Counted from the first letter of the stretch, positions 40,516 through 49,604 are shown. The stretch: 55,318 nt of DNA from Acidimicrobiaceae bacterium (GCA_003152215.1 PLZP01000035.1:144-55461); one strand, 5' to 3'. Made by a program: numbers and translations. Notes: generated by a model not told the origin, from the letters alone.

Positions 40516-41757
40516 ATGAAACTCTTCGCTGATTCAGCCACTTCCTTCATTGCCGAGCGACCCGACGCGGACGCTCGCCAACTCGCCTGGTCGGCCTTTG
40601 AAGTCGCGGGACTGCCCACGACGAGCGACGAAGTATGGCGTTACGCACCCCTGAAGGACTTCGTGCTCGACAACTTCGAAGTTGTCGGCGAACCAACACG
40701 TCGAACTGATTCGTCCTTCGCGCAACAACTCTGTGATCGAGCTGGCCTGGTCGTGCGCGTGGTGGACGGCTTTTGTGTCTCCACGGGCCACGCGGTCGAG
40801 GGCGTGAACGTGGACATCGTGGAGTCGTCGATGTCACTGGCCGGGGACTCACTGGCCCGGCGGTACGAAAGTGACACGTTCGCGATCTTGAACGGTGCGC
40901 TGGCGCCGGCCACGACGGTGATAACCGTCGCCCCCGACACCAACGTCGCTGAGCCAATCGTCGTGTTGAACGTCTCGAACGCCACGTCATCGTTTTCGCG
41001 CACGCAGATTGTCCTCGGTCGCGGTGCGAGCGCGACGATCGTCGAGTACTTCGAAGGCGGGGCCGACGCACTGGTCGTGCCACTCAGCGAGTACCAGGTC
41101 GACGACAACGCGTCACTGCAACTGATCACGTATCAGCGACTCGACCAGAGCGCGTGGCACGTCGCGCGCACGACTGGCTTCCTCGCTCGCGACGCTCGGC
41201 TTCGCCAGGCGGTTGTCGGCATCGGTGCTCACTACAACCGTTCCCGCAATGACGCCGAGATGCGCGGCGCTGGCTCGGAGAACGAACTTCGCACCACGTT
41301 CCTCGGCTCCGGTGATCAGGTTCATGACTTTCGCACCCACCAGATGCATACCGGCGCCCGCTCGCGCTCAACACTCCTGTCCAAAGGGGCCGTCGCTGAC
41401 CGCTCACGCTCGGTTTACACCGGCCTCATTGAAATCGAGAAAGGTGCGAAACGCACCGACGCGCGTCAGACCAATCACAATCTCCTGTTGTCACCGGCGG
41501 CTCACGCCGACAGCGTTCCCAATCTCGACATCCGAGAGAACGACGTCATGTGCGCGCACGCGTCGAGCGTGGGACCACTCGACGAACTCCAGCGCTGGTA
41601 CCTCGAATCCCGCGGGGTGAGTCGCGAGGACGCGGAACGGCTCATGATCCAAGGATTCTTTTACGAGATGCTGGCTAATTTGCCCCCACAGTTGGCCGAA
41701 CTCGTCGAGCGCGACGTGACATCGGTTCTGGCCGCGGTGAACGTGGTGACGCCATGA
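40516..41757 (+). CDS. sufD: Fe-S assembly protein SufD
   Basis: This 413-residue protein is the SufD partner of SufB. It has the N-terminal helical region with DEVWRYAPLKDFVLDNFEV and the beta-helix domain with RSRSTLLSKGAVADRSRSVYTGLIEIEKGAKRTDARQTNHNLLLSPAAHADSVPNLDIRENDVMCAHASSVGPLDELQRWYLESRGVSREDAERLMIQGFFYEML, including the conserved His before ASSVG. It opens the sufD-Rieske-sufC operon; its stop overlaps the Rieske start by four bases. Confidence 0.94.
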   Translation: MKLFADSATSFIAERPDADARQLAWSAFEVAGLPTTSDEVWRYAPLKDFVLDNFEVVGEPTRRTDSSFAQQLCDRAGLVVRVVDGFCVSTGHAVEGVNVDIVESSMSLAGDSLARRYESDTFAILNGALAPATTVITVAPDTNVAEPIVVLNVSNATSSFSRTQIVLGRGASATIVEYFEGGADALVVPLSEYQVDDNASLQLITYQRLDQSAWHVARTTGFLARDARLRQAVVGIGAHYNRSRNDAEMRGAGSENELRTTFLGSGDQVHDFRTHQMHTGARSRSTLLSKGAVADRSRSVYTGLIEIEKGAKRTDARQTNHNLLLSPAAHADSVPNLDIRENDVMCAHASSVGPLDELQRWYLESRGVSREDAERLMIQGFFYEMLANLPPQLAELVERDVTSVLAAVNVVTP

Positions 41758-42068
41758 GGACCGTCGCCATCGGCGAGTTGAGCGACTACGAGAGTGGTGT
41801 CCCGCGCCAACTTCGACTGGAAGACCGAGTGCTCGTGGTCATTCGGATTGAGGACGACGTGTACATCCTCGACGATCGCTGCAGCCATGAGGACTTCAGC
41901 TTGGCCGAGGGCGATGTGAACTGCGACACGCTGGAGATTGAATGCGCCCGTCACGGTGCGATGTTCCGTCTAAAGGACGGCGAGCCAATGTCGTTTCCCG
42001 CGACGCGTCCGGTGGCGCACTACGACGTACGAAACTTTGATGGGCACCTGGAAGTGGTTCTGCCGTGA
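41754..42068 (+). CDS. Rieske 2Fe-2S ferredoxin subunit of the SUF operon
   Basis: This 104-residue soluble protein binds a Rieske cluster through C43-x-H45 (DRCSHEDFSLAEG) and C64-x2-H67 (IECARHGAMF). It resembles ferredoxin subunits of non-heme iron oxygenases, and similar proteins are found inside actinobacterial suf operons. It may donate electrons for cluster assembly. It overlaps sufD and sufC by four bases on either side, so it is tightly coupled to them. Confidence 0.92.
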   Translation: MRTVAIGELSDYESGVPRQLRLEDRVLVVIRIEDDVYILDDRCSHEDFSLAEGDVNCDTLEIECARHGAMFRLKDGEPMSFPATRPVAHYDVRNFDGHLEVVLP

Positions 42069-42793
42069 CGTCGACGCTGACGATCGAAGGTTTGCGCGTC
42101 GAGGTCGCGGGCAAGGAAGTCCTCCAGGGTTTTGACCTCGAAATGCACACGGGCGAAGTGCACGTCATTATGGGACCAAACGGATCGGGCAAGTCGACGT
42201 TGGCGCATGCGCTCGCTGGTCACCCTGGCTACAAAGTCCTCGACGGTTCGGTGCAGATCGACGGTGTCGAACTCTTGACGATGTCGCCGACCGATCGGGC
42301 TCGACACGGTCTCCTGCTCGCCATGCAACAGCCCATGGAGGTGCCCGGTGTCCGCCCGATCGACTTGCTGGTCGCGGCCGGGGTGGATCCGACGAACCTT
42401 CGTGCACGAATGAGCGAAGAGGCCGAACGCGTTGAACTGCGTCCCGAAGTCCTTGACCGTTTCGTCAATGTCGACCTCTCCGGTGGAGAGCGCAAGCGCG
42501 CCGAGATGGTGCAGTTCGCGCTCCTTCGTCCGACGTTCGCGGTGCTCGATGAAATCGACTCCGGTCTGGACGTCGACGCGTTAGGTGCCGTCGCGCGACG
42601 ACTTTCGCTGGCGACGAGCGAGTGGGCGTGCGGTCTGCTCGCCATCACGCACTTCAAGCGTCTGCTCCAGGAGTTGACGCCGACCGCAATTCACGTCCTC
42701 AGTGGTGGTCGCGTTGTCGCAACCGGTGGCCCGGAACTGTCCGAAGTACTGGAGCGAGATGGTTACGAACCGTTTCGCGCGACGCACTCTTGA
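42065..42793 (+). CDS. sufC: SufC-type ABC ATPase, divergent copy
   Basis: This 242-residue ATPase has the Walker A loop GPNGSGKST, the SufC-like sequence AGHPGYKVLDGSVQIDGVELL, signature LSGGERKRAEMVQ and Walker B/Glu phrase VLDEIDSGLDVDALG, then H-loop AITHFKRLL. The helical subdomain (LLLAMQQPMEVPGVRPIDLLVAAGVDPTNLRARMSEEAERV) is shorter and less like textbook SufC than the second copy at 47388-48146. It is the last gene of the sufD-Rieske-sufC operon and starts with GTG overlapping the Rieske stop. Confidence 0.88.
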   Translation: MTSTLTIEGLRVEVAGKEVLQGFDLEMHTGEVHVIMGPNGSGKSTLAHALAGHPGYKVLDGSVQIDGVELLTMSPTDRARHGLLLAMQQPMEVPGVRPIDLLVAAGVDPTNLRARMSEEAERVELRPEVLDRFVNVDLSGGERKRAEMVQFALLRPTFAVLDEIDSGLDVDALGAVARRLSLATSEWACGLLAITHFKRLLQELTPTAIHVLSGGRVVATGGPELSEVLERDGYEPFRATHS

Positions 42794-42817
42794 ACCGTTT
42801 CATTCAAGGCCAACGGG

Positions 42818-42823
42818 TAAACT
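42818..42823 (+). promoter_or_regulatory. -10 hexamer TAAACT of leaderless LCP gene 1
   Basis: GGGTAAACTCGTCTG precedes ATG 42830 with six bases after the hexamer. The same layout, GGGTAACCTCGTTTA, precedes the second LCP gene, so the promoter was duplicated with the gene. Confidence 0.6.
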
Positions 42824-42829
42824 CGTCTG

Positions 42830-44161
42830 ATGCCTGACAGCGGGAACGGCTCCTCCTTGGGGCCAACGGACGGGTCGCGCGCGGCGCGACGACGGGCTCT
42901 CGCGAACGAACAGCGCCTGGTGGCGCTCGGCGAAGCCGTCGATCGACAGAACGGCAATGCGCCCAAGCGTCACCGCCGTCCGCGTCGACGAGGACGGGCC
43001 TGGATCATCGCCGGTATTGCGGTCGTCATCATCATCGTCGGTGTCGTCGGGGGTGGTTATATCTACGCGAACTACCAGTTCGACAAGATTCCCAAGATCA
43101 CCGTCAAGGGAGAGGTGAAGCCCATCTCGGGCAAACCGTTCAACATCTTGATGATTGGCTCAGACTCTCGCGCGGGACTGACTGGACTCGTGGCCCGACA
43201 AACCGGTGCCACGAAGGGCGCCGCGGGCGGTCAACGCAGTGACGTCGTGAAGATCGTGCACGTCGATCCCGAGTTGGGCACGATCTCCATGCTGTCGATC
43301 CCGCGTGACACCATGACCACACTGCTCGCCAACCAAAATCGCTATGGCAAGTTCAATCGCATCAACGTGAACTTCGGCAATGGCCCTTCACTGCTCGCTC
43401 AAACAATCACCGCGAACTTTGGCATTCCCATCAATGACACGATCGTGGTGAGTTTCGCCGGCATGATCAACGCCGCGGACACCATTGGGGGCGTGTACCT
43501 CGATTTCCCCTACCCGGCGCGGGACCTGTACTCCGGACTGAAGATCCGCCACACCGGCTGTCAACAGATCACTGGATTTGAGGCCCTGGCCGTTGTTCGA
43601 AGTCGCCACTACGAGTGGTTCGAGAACGGCGTGTGGAATCAGGATGTGACGAGTGACTTCGGACGAATCTGGCGGCAGAACGTCTTCCTGCGCGGAATGG
43701 TCGAGCGCGCCAAGGGCATCTACAACCCACTCACCATCAACTCATTCCTGTCCAAGCTGCCTCAGGGCATTGCTCTCGACAACAACTTCTCCCTGAACGA
43801 GCTGATCGGTCTCGCGGTCAAGTTCCACTCCATCAATCCGAACGCGATCCAGACGATCACCATGCCCGACGTCCCCGGCACCTTCAACGGCCAGGACGTC
43901 GAGTTCGTCCAGGAGCCCGAGGCCCAGCGGGCACTCGTGAAGATGTTCGGTGACCAACTCTTGACGCCGACGAACCCGCAGCCCAACGCGACACTGGCGA
44001 CGCCGCTTCCGCCACACATTGCCGTGCCCACGACGACCACCACGCTGAAGCACGTCACCACGACGACGAAGCGCGTCGGTCCACCGGCGACCACGACGAC
44101 CACGACGACGATTCCGCCCGAGGGCGACCAATTCTTTGACCCGAGGATCTGCACCCCGTAA
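42830..44161 (+). CDS. LytR-CpsA-Psr (LCP) family glycopolymer transferase 1
   Basis: This 443-residue membrane-anchored enzyme should attach phosphate-linked glycopolymers to peptidoglycan. A basic cytoplasmic stretch (45-56) precedes the single helix at 57-80. The extracellular LCP domain contains FNILMIGSDSRAG, SIPRDTM with the Asp and Arg that bind the pyrophosphate, NRINVNFGNGP and ALAVVRSRHYEW. The C-terminal 50 residues are Pro/Thr-rich (TTTTTTIPP). It is followed by a paralogue in tandem. Confidence 0.94.
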   Translation: MPDSGNGSSLGPTDGSRAARRRALANEQRLVALGEAVDRQNGNAPKRHRRPRRRGRAWIIAGIAVVIIIVGVVGGGYIYANYQFDKIPKITVKGEVKPISGKPFNILMIGSDSRAGLTGLVARQTGATKGAAGGQRSDVVKIVHVDPELGTISMLSIPRDTMTTLLANQNRYGKFNRINVNFGNGPSLLAQTITANFGIPINDTIVVSFAGMINAADTIGGVYLDFPYPARDLYSGLKIRHTGCQQITGFEALAVVRSRHYEWFENGVWNQDVTSDFGRIWRQNVFLRGMVERAKGIYNPLTINSFLSKLPQGIALDNNFSLNELIGLAVKFHSINPNAIQTITMPDVPGTFNGQDVEFVQEPEAQRALVKMFGDQLLTPTNPQPNATLATPLPPHIAVPTTTTTLKHVTTTTKRVGPPATTTTTTTIPPEGDQFFDPRICTP

Positions 44162-44284
44162 CACGTCGAACCAACGTCAATGAATGGTCTGTGGACGTTG
44201 ACGTTTCGAACATTGATGGTGAAATGTGCACAACGCAGTAACCGTCTGCGAGCGCATGTTCTCAACATCGCCGACGGCCGCGGG

Positions 44285-44290
44285 TAACCT
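44285..44290 (+). promoter_or_regulatory. -10 hexamer TAACCT of leaderless LCP gene 2
   Basis: The hexamer ends six bases before ATG 44297 and matches the promoter of the first LCP gene. Confidence 0.6.
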
Positions 44291-44296
44291 CGTTTA

Positions 44297-45688
44297 ATGG
44301 CGGACAACGGCGATGGCTCGCCTTTCGAGCCGACGAAAGACGATGCTTCTCGAGGGAGCAGTCTTGCGAACGGAGATCGCCTCATCGCTCTCGGTGATGC
44401 CGTTGAACGAAAGTCCGGCACGGGAGCGAAACATGCTCGAGGACGTGTACCGCGTCGACGGAAATGGATGTACGCCGGCGTTGCCGTGATCGTTCTGATC
44501 GCCGGTGGAGCGGGCGGTGTGTACTGGTACGCGAATTGGCGCTTCAAGCAGATTCCGACCGTTGTCGTCCCGCCGATCGTCTATCCAGTCCCCAATCAGC
44601 CGTTCAACATCTTGGCGATAGGTTCGGACTCGCGCGCCGGCCTTTCGAGTGTCGTGGCACGCCAGACGGGCGCGAATACCGGATCAGTCAGCGGTCAGCG
44701 AAGTGACGTCATCAAGATCATCCACGTCGACCCGACGGCGGGCACGATCACCATCCTCTCGATCCCGCGTGACACCACGGTGAGTCTGCTCGCGAATCAG
44801 AGTCTCTACGGCAAGTTCAATCGAATCAACGTGAACTACGCCGCCGGACCATCGCTCCTGGTTCGCACCATCACCGCGAACTTCGGCATCGTCATCAATC
44901 ACGTCATCCAAGTGAATTTCAACGGACTCATCGGTGCGGCCGAGGCGGTGGGCGGCGTCTACCTCGATTTTCGATATCCCGCCCACGACCCCTGGTCGGA
45001 CCTGGCGATCTGGCATACCGGTTGTCAGTTGGTCACGAGCACCATGGCCCTCGCGGTCGCGCGAAGTCGTCATTATTACTACGCTCCCAAGGGTCACCCC
45101 GCGTGGCCGAAGGATTGGGCCAGTCTTTCGGACGACCAACTCGCGGCCGACGGATGGATCTATGACGGGACCAGTGACTTCGGTCGGATCGATCGCCAGA
45201 CGTCATTTCTGCGTGCAATGTTCTCTCGAGTGAAGTCGAAACTTGACGATCCCTTTGCCATCAACTCGTTCTTGGGGAGTTTGCCCCAGGGCATCACGAT
45301 TGACAGCACGTTCACACTGAGAGAGATCGTGGGACTGGCCCTTAAGTTTCGCGGCTACAACACGGCGACGATGAAGACCTACACCATGCCTGAAGTGCCG
45401 GCAACGGTGAACGGCGCAGACCTCGAGTTCGTCGAACAGCCCTACGCGCAACAGCTACTGGTCTCAATCTTTGGCTCATCACTGCGACGACCAACGAACC
45501 CTCCGCCCAACACGGCGCTGGCGACACTCCAGCCGCCGAACGAGGCGGTGGCGACGACCACGTCAACATTGCGCGTCACCACCACTACGAAGAAGCCGAC
45601 CCATCCGGTCGCGACCACGACGACGACGACAACCAATCCCACGCTGGCGCTTCCGATCTTTGACCCGGTGCCCTGCACGCCCAAGTGA
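44297..45688 (+). CDS. LytR-CpsA-Psr (LCP) family glycopolymer transferase 2
   Basis: This 463-residue paralogue of the preceding gene has the same plan: basic N-terminus, helix at 57-79, LCP domain with FNILAIGSDSRAGLS, SIPRDTTVSLLANQ, FNRINVNYAAGPSLL and ALAVARSRHYYY, and a Thr-rich tail with TTTTTTNPT before FDPVPCTPK. It carries an extra insert after the SRHYYY strand (PKGHPAWPKDWASLSDDQLAADGWIYDGTSDFGRID). Both proteins end in a similar FDPxxCTP phrase, with a lone Cys. It converges on sufU. Confidence 0.94.
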   Translation: MADNGDGSPFEPTKDDASRGSSLANGDRLIALGDAVERKSGTGAKHARGRVPRRRKWMYAGVAVIVLIAGGAGGVYWYANWRFKQIPTVVVPPIVYPVPNQPFNILAIGSDSRAGLSSVVARQTGANTGSVSGQRSDVIKIIHVDPTAGTITILSIPRDTTVSLLANQSLYGKFNRINVNYAAGPSLLVRTITANFGIVINHVIQVNFNGLIGAAEAVGGVYLDFRYPAHDPWSDLAIWHTGCQLVTSTMALAVARSRHYYYAPKGHPAWPKDWASLSDDQLAADGWIYDGTSDFGRIDRQTSFLRAMFSRVKSKLDDPFAINSFLGSLPQGITIDSTFTLREIVGLALKFRGYNTATMKTYTMPEVPATVNGADLEFVEQPYAQQLLVSIFGSSLRRPTNPPPNTALATLQPPNEAVATTTSTLRVTTTTKKPTHPVATTTTTTTNPTLALPIFDPVPCTPK

Positions 45689-45689
45689 G

Positions 45690-46151
45690 TCAGGCGACTT
45701 CGTCGAGCCCTTGAATCAGTGTGTTCCAGGACAAGGTGGCGCACTTGATGCGCACGGGGAACTTGACGACGCCCTGAAGCGCGGCGAGTTCGCCCAGTGC
45801 GCGCAGATCCACCTTGGTCGGTTCGTCGTCGTGGGCCAACGTCGACTCATGCACCGTCATTAGTTCTTTGAATGTTGCAATGGTCTCGCGAACCTGCGCC
45901 AGTGGCTTGCCCTTCACGGCAGCACTCATGAGGGACGCCGACGACTGTGAAATCGAACAGCCGGTTCCGGTCATCTTGATGTTCTTCAGGACGTTGTCCT
46001 CAACCTCGAGATAGACAACGATCTCGTCGCCGCAGAGTGGATTGAATCCCTCGACGCGAATCGCCGGCGGTGACTCGAGCTCACCGCGGTTTCGCGGCGA
46101 GCGGTAGTGGTCGAGAATGATCTCGCGATAGAGGTCGTCCAGATTCGACAT
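45690..46151 (-). CDS. sufU: SUF scaffold/sulfur-transfer protein SufU
   Basis: This 153-residue protein is SufU-type: LYREIILDHYRSPRNRGEL, the zinc and sulfur-acceptor residues C40 and D42 (FNPLCGDEI), C65 (GTGCSISQSSASLM) and C137 (RIKCATLSWNTL), and the 18-20 residue insertion between the last two that separates SufU from IscU. It takes persulfide sulfur from SufS. It starts 4 bp after the sufS stop. Confidence 0.95.
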   Translation of the reverse strand: MSNLDDLYREIILDHYRSPRNRGELESPPAIRVEGFNPLCGDEIVVYLEVEDNVLKNIKMTGTGCSISQSSASLMSAAVKGKPLAQVRETIATFKELMTVHESTLAHDDEPTKVDLRALGELAALQGVVKFPVRIKCATLSWNTLIQGLDEVA

Positions 46152-46155
46152 CGCC

Positions 46156-47391
46156 CTAACCGAACATCTTGACCGCGTGGCTGAGCGCTTCGAGCAGCAC
46201 GTCGGTGTCCTTCGTCAGTGAGTAGGGACCGTATGATGCGCGCACCGTGGCGGCCAGACCGAAACGGCGCATGAGGGGCTTGGCGCAGTGATGGCCTGGT
46301 CGAACGCACACGCCGAACTGGTCGAGTACCTGGGCGACGTCATGGGGGTGGACGCCCTCAACGTCGAGACTTATGACGCCTCCGCGGTCGGTCATGTCCG
46401 GGGGTCCAATGACGCGAACGCGGCCGTCGAATTCGAGGGTGAGTCGCGTCAACGCGTCCTCGGTGAGCGCGTGCTCGTGGCGCACGACGTTGGAGAGTCC
46501 GAGGCCTTCTAGGTACAAGACGGCGGCGCCGAGTCCGACCGCCTCGGCAATGGGCGGCGTGCCGGCTTCGAAACCGGTGGGGCCCTCGGCCGCGATGTAA
46601 CCGTCGAGGCGAACGTCGGCAATCATGCCGCCGCCGCCGAGGAACGGTGGCATGGAGGCCAGGATGTCCTCGCGAGTCCAAAAGACGCCAATGCCGGTCG
46701 GCCCGAGCATCTTGTGGCCAGTGAAGATGAGAAAGTCAATGTCGAGTGCGCCAACGTCGGTCGGGGAGTGGGCCACCGACTGCGCTCCGTCAACGGCGAT
46801 TAGCGCGCCGTGCCGGTGCGCGACACCTGCGAGTTCATTGATGGGGTTAATAGTGCCGAGCACATTGGACATGCCGGTCACCGAGAGGAGCTTGACGCCC
46901 TTCATCAAGTCGTCGAGCTGGGAAAGATCGAGTCGGTAGTCGTCGGTGACAGGAATGAACCGGACTTCAACACCGGTCTGCTCGCGCAGTTGGAACCACG
47001 GCACAATGTTGGCGTGGTGCTCCATCTCGGTGACGAGCACGACGTCGCCCGACGTCAGGTTCGCCGCGCCCCAGGACTTCGCGAGGAGGTTGAAGGACTC
47101 CGTGGCGTTCTTAGTGAAGACGATCTCTTCGGCACCCCCCGGCGCGTTGATGAAGCGCGCGACGTGTTCGCGAGTCCCTTCATACGCGGCGGTCGCCTCA
47201 CTGGCGGTCTGGTAGACCGCGCGGTGCACGTTGGCGTGACGCAGTTGGTAGTAGCGACTCATGGCGTCGATGACGGCGTTGGGCTGCAGCGACGTCGATG
47301 CGGTATCGAGATAGGTGATCGGGTGATCGTAGATTCGTCGGTTCAACTGGGGAATATCGGCGCGGACGCGTTTCGCGTTGAAGGCGGTCAT
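46156..47391 (-). CDS. sufS: Cysteine desulfurase SufS
   Basis: This 411-residue PLP enzyme takes sulfur from cysteine. It shows YLDTASTSLQP at the start, TEMEHHANIVPW, the Schiff-base Lys in FTGHKMLGPTGIG (K227) and the persulfide-carrying Cys in RPGHHCAKPLM (C369). The short active-site loop marks group II (SufS). Its start overlaps the stop of sufC by four bases and sufU follows immediately. Confidence 0.96.
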   Translation of the reverse strand: MTAFNAKRVRADIPQLNRRIYDHPITYLDTASTSLQPNAVIDAMSRYYQLRHANVHRAVYQTASEATAAYEGTREHVARFINAPGGAEEIVFTKNATESFNLLAKSWGAANLTSGDVVLVTEMEHHANIVPWFQLREQTGVEVRFIPVTDDYRLDLSQLDDLMKGVKLLSVTGMSNVLGTINPINELAGVAHRHGALIAVDGAQSVAHSPTDVGALDIDFLIFTGHKMLGPTGIGVFWTREDILASMPPFLGGGGMIADVRLDGYIAAEGPTGFEAGTPPIAEAVGLGAAVLYLEGLGLSNVVRHEHALTEDALTRLTLEFDGRVRVIGPPDMTDRGGVISLDVEGVHPHDVAQVLDQFGVCVRPGHHCAKPLMRRFGLAATVRASYGPYSLTKDTDVLLEALSHAVKMFG

Positions 47392-48146
47392 GACATCGCC
47401 GGACGCCAGGCGTCATAACCCTCGAGCTCAATGAGCTGAGCCAGCTGGGCGTCGCCCGAGTGCACGATCTGGCCGTCAACCAAGATGTGCACCTGGTCGG
47501 GCTCGATCTCCTCGAGCAGTTTCACGTAGTGCGTAACAACGACCGCACCCATTTTCGGATGCTCGCTACGAACGGTCCGCACGCCGTTGGCGACGACGCG
47601 CAAGGCGTCGATGTCGAGTCCGGAGTCGGTCTCGTCGAGGAACGCAATGTCCGGCTCCAAGAGCGCCATCTGCAGTACTTCATTACGCTTGCGCTCGCCG
47701 CCGGAAAAGCCATCGTTGAGGTGTCGCTCGGCAAAGGCCGGGTCCATGCCAAGTCGATCCATCCACTCGGCGAGGTCGAGGCGAACTTCGAGAATGCTCA
47801 ACTCCTGAAGGTTCTTGCGCGCCGCGATGGCTTGGCGAAGGAACTGGACAACCGAGACGCCACCGATTGCTTCGGGGTACTGGAAGGCGAGGAAGATACC
47901 GGCGCGCCCGCGCGCGTCGGGCGTCCATTTGGCGATGTTCTCGCCCCTTAGGAGAATCTCGCCGTTGGTGACGGTGTAACCGGGGTGGCCCATAACGATG
48001 TTTGCGATGGTGGACTTACCGGCGCCGTTGGGCCCCATGAGCGCGTGTACTTCACCCTCATTGACGACCAGGTCGACCCCACGCAGGATTGGCGTGCCCT
48101 CTGCTTCGGCGTGAAGGTTGCGAAGTTCTAGAAGTGGCGTCGGCAC
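47388..48146 (-). CDS. sufC: SufC ABC ATPase, canonical copy
   Basis: This 252-residue ATPase powers SufBCD. GTG 48146 is preferred as the start because TAGGCT lies seven bases before it and the sequence then opens directly with PTPLLELRNLHAEAEG; a longer frame adds 9 residues. It has Walker A GPNGAGKST, the SufC phrase IFLAFQYPEAIGGVSVVQFLRQA, signature FSGGERKRNEVLQ and LDETDSGLDIDALR. It leads the sufC-sufS-sufU operon and is more canonical than the copy at 42065. Confidence 0.95.
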   Translation of the reverse strand: MPTPLLELRNLHAEAEGTPILRGVDLVVNEGEVHALMGPNGAGKSTIANIVMGHPGYTVTNGEILLRGENIAKWTPDARGRAGIFLAFQYPEAIGGVSVVQFLRQAIAARKNLQELSILEVRLDLAEWMDRLGMDPAFAERHLNDGFSGGERKRNEVLQMALLEPDIAFLDETDSGLDIDALRVVANGVRTVRSEHPKMGAVVVTHYVKLLEEIEPDQVHILVDGQIVHSGDAQLAQLIELEGYDAWRPAMS

Positions 48147-48153
48147 GGGGTCG

Positions 48154-48159
48154 AGCCTA
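48154..48159 (-). promoter_or_regulatory. -10 hexamer TAGGCT of leaderless sufCSU operon
   Basis: The hexamer ends seven bases before the GTG at 48146. No operator-like palindrome was found here, in contrast to sufB. Confidence 0.45.
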
Positions 48160-48350
48160 CCGGTCGACGTCAAATGCCCTGTCGGCTCCCGGGCGTGATG
48201 GACGTCAGTAGTCGGACCACCACGGTCAGTTGGGAGTGCCTAGCGAGTGCCACGCAGCCACGCTCATGAATTGGCGAGCGAGGATGTTGTACTCCTCTTC
48301 TGGGGTATCCACCTGACTGACACTCGCCTGTCTTGCAACGAGATGTGGCG
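48160..48350. other. Intergenic region with a possible 28-codon frame
   Basis: A minus-strand frame from GTG 48312 to TGA 48226 encodes VDTPEEEYNILARQFMSVAA and eight more residues. The composition looks protein-like, and the frame is open upstream to the edge of the acetyltransferase gene. It could be a small peptide or the tail of a lost gene; nothing confirms it. Confidence 0.25.
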
Positions 48351-48857
48351 TCAGATCCAATAGCGACGAAAAGCTACGCCCTCTTCATCGAACGCAATTT
48401 TCTCAAGAACTCCACCGCACCGTTCGATGACTTTGACGGAACCGACGTTGGAGTCATCACACGTGACGAGGACATCGGACACGCCTTCGTTTCGGGCAAT
48501 CACGACTGACTGTCTCAGTATTGCGGTTCCGTAGCCCTTTTGACGAAAAGCCGAAATCACGCCGTAGCCAATGTGTCCGCCTCTGAAGACGAGAAAATCA
48601 TTCAGTTCAAATCTGATTGACGCCCGACCTACGAGTTGTCCGTCCACGTCGGCCGCGAGAAAGGCCGCGCGAGTTCGGTTCTCTGGAAGGTCAACCCCTT
48701 GGCGATAGCGTTCCATGAGGACGATCCATTCCGACCACGGCGTGCGCGGGTCAAAATCGAATGGGAGAAAATCGAACCCAGTGCCCTCGAACTCAGCCCT
48801 TGCGGCGAGTGCGGGTCCTTCGTCGGCGGGGCCGAATGGTCGCAGGACGAGTGGCAT
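48351..48857 (-). CDS. GNAT-family N-acetyltransferase
   Basis: This 168-residue acetyltransferase of the RimJ/YjcK-like type has FDPRTPWSEWIVLMERYRQG, the central strand FLAADVDGQLVGRASIRFELNDFL, GHIGYGVISAFRQKGYGTAILRQSVVIARNEG with the acetyl-CoA loop at FRQKGYGT, and NVGSVKVIERCGGVLEKI. The substrate is unknown. ATG lies six bases after TAGTGT. Confidence 0.9.
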   Translation of the reverse strand: MPLVLRPFGPADEGPALAARAEFEGTGFDFLPFDFDPRTPWSEWIVLMERYRQGVDLPENRTRAAFLAADVDGQLVGRASIRFELNDFLVFRGGHIGYGVISAFRQKGYGTAILRQSVVIARNEGVSDVLVTCDDSNVGSVKVIERCGGVLEKIAFDEEGVAFRRYWI

Positions 48858-48863
48858 GGAGGA

Positions 48864-48869
48864 ACACTA
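48864..48869 (-). promoter_or_regulatory. -10 hexamer TAGTGT of leaderless GNAT gene
   Basis: The hexamer ends six bases before the ATG at 48857. Confidence 0.5.
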
Positions 48870-48971
48870 ACTGTGCAACCCTCGGCATCATTTGCCTGAC
48901 GGTTGTGCTGCTGCGGGCACCGTGTGACTCATGTTTGGTGGCAGTGAGTTGGACACCTCATTTCCTCTTCA

Positions 48972-49604
48972 CTACCAGCCGCGCGCGACCCATTCGTCGA
49001 GGTGTGGGCGCTCGACGCCGAGCGTCGACTCGGCGCCGTGGCCGGGCCAGATCGTTGTGTCGTCACCGAACACGTTGAAGATTCGCTCCTCGATTGACGT
49101 GATGATCGTGGCGAAGTCGCCGCCTTCGAATGTCGTGTTCCCCGGACCTCCGGGGAAGAGGGTGTCGCCGGTGAAGAGCATGGGAGTGTCTTCGAGTGCG
49201 AAAGAGATGCTGCCCGGTGTGTGACCGGGCGTATGCAGCGTGCGCAGGCGCAGGTCTCCGACTTCGTGGACCACATCATCGTCAAGCAGGTGGTCGTAGC
49301 CTGGCAACATTGCGGCATCTTCGATTCGTACCCAGACGTCGATACCGGCGGCCCGGACCTGTTCGACCGCGCCGATGTGATCCCAGTGACCGTGGGTTTG
49401 CAGTACCGAGGTGACACCAAGACGGGTAGCGACGCGCAGCAACCGGTCGTGTTCGTTGGCGGCGTCGATCAACGTCGCCTCACCGGTTCGCCGACAGCGC
49501 ACGACGTACACGTTGTTCTCGACCGGTCCCACGACGAATCGATGCACCTCGGCCTTGGCGTCGGACCAGACCAGTTCTACGTTGTCCATACCCAAGAATG
49601 CCAC
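48972..49604 (-). CDS. MBL-fold metallohydrolase (glyoxalase II-like)
   Basis: This 210-residue metallo-beta-lactamase-fold enzyme shows the dinuclear metal motif THGHWDHIGAV (His-x-His-x-Asp-His, about 70-80), a further His in LHTPGHTPGSISF, the bridging Asp in LFTGDTLFPGGPG and the last His in WPGHGAESTLG. This is the glyoxalase II-type set. It probably hydrolyses a thioester or related compound. The start is GTG 49604 or the ATG five codons in. Confidence 0.93.
   Translation of the reverse strand: MAFLGMDNVELVWSDAKAEVHRFVVGPVENNVYVVRCRRTGEATLIDAANEHDRLLRVATRLGVTSVLQTHGHWDHIGAVEQVRAAGIDVWVRIEDAAMLPGYDHLLDDDVVHEVGDLRLRTLHTPGHTPGSISFALEDTPMLFTGDTLFPGGPGNTTFEGGDFATIITSIEERIFNVFGDDTTIWPGHGAESTLGVERPHLDEWVARGW

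Noticed and set aside
48226..48312. Minus-strand 28-codon frame with protein-like composition
   Set aside because: Too short and without start signals or recognisable homology; kept only as a note in the intergenic entry.
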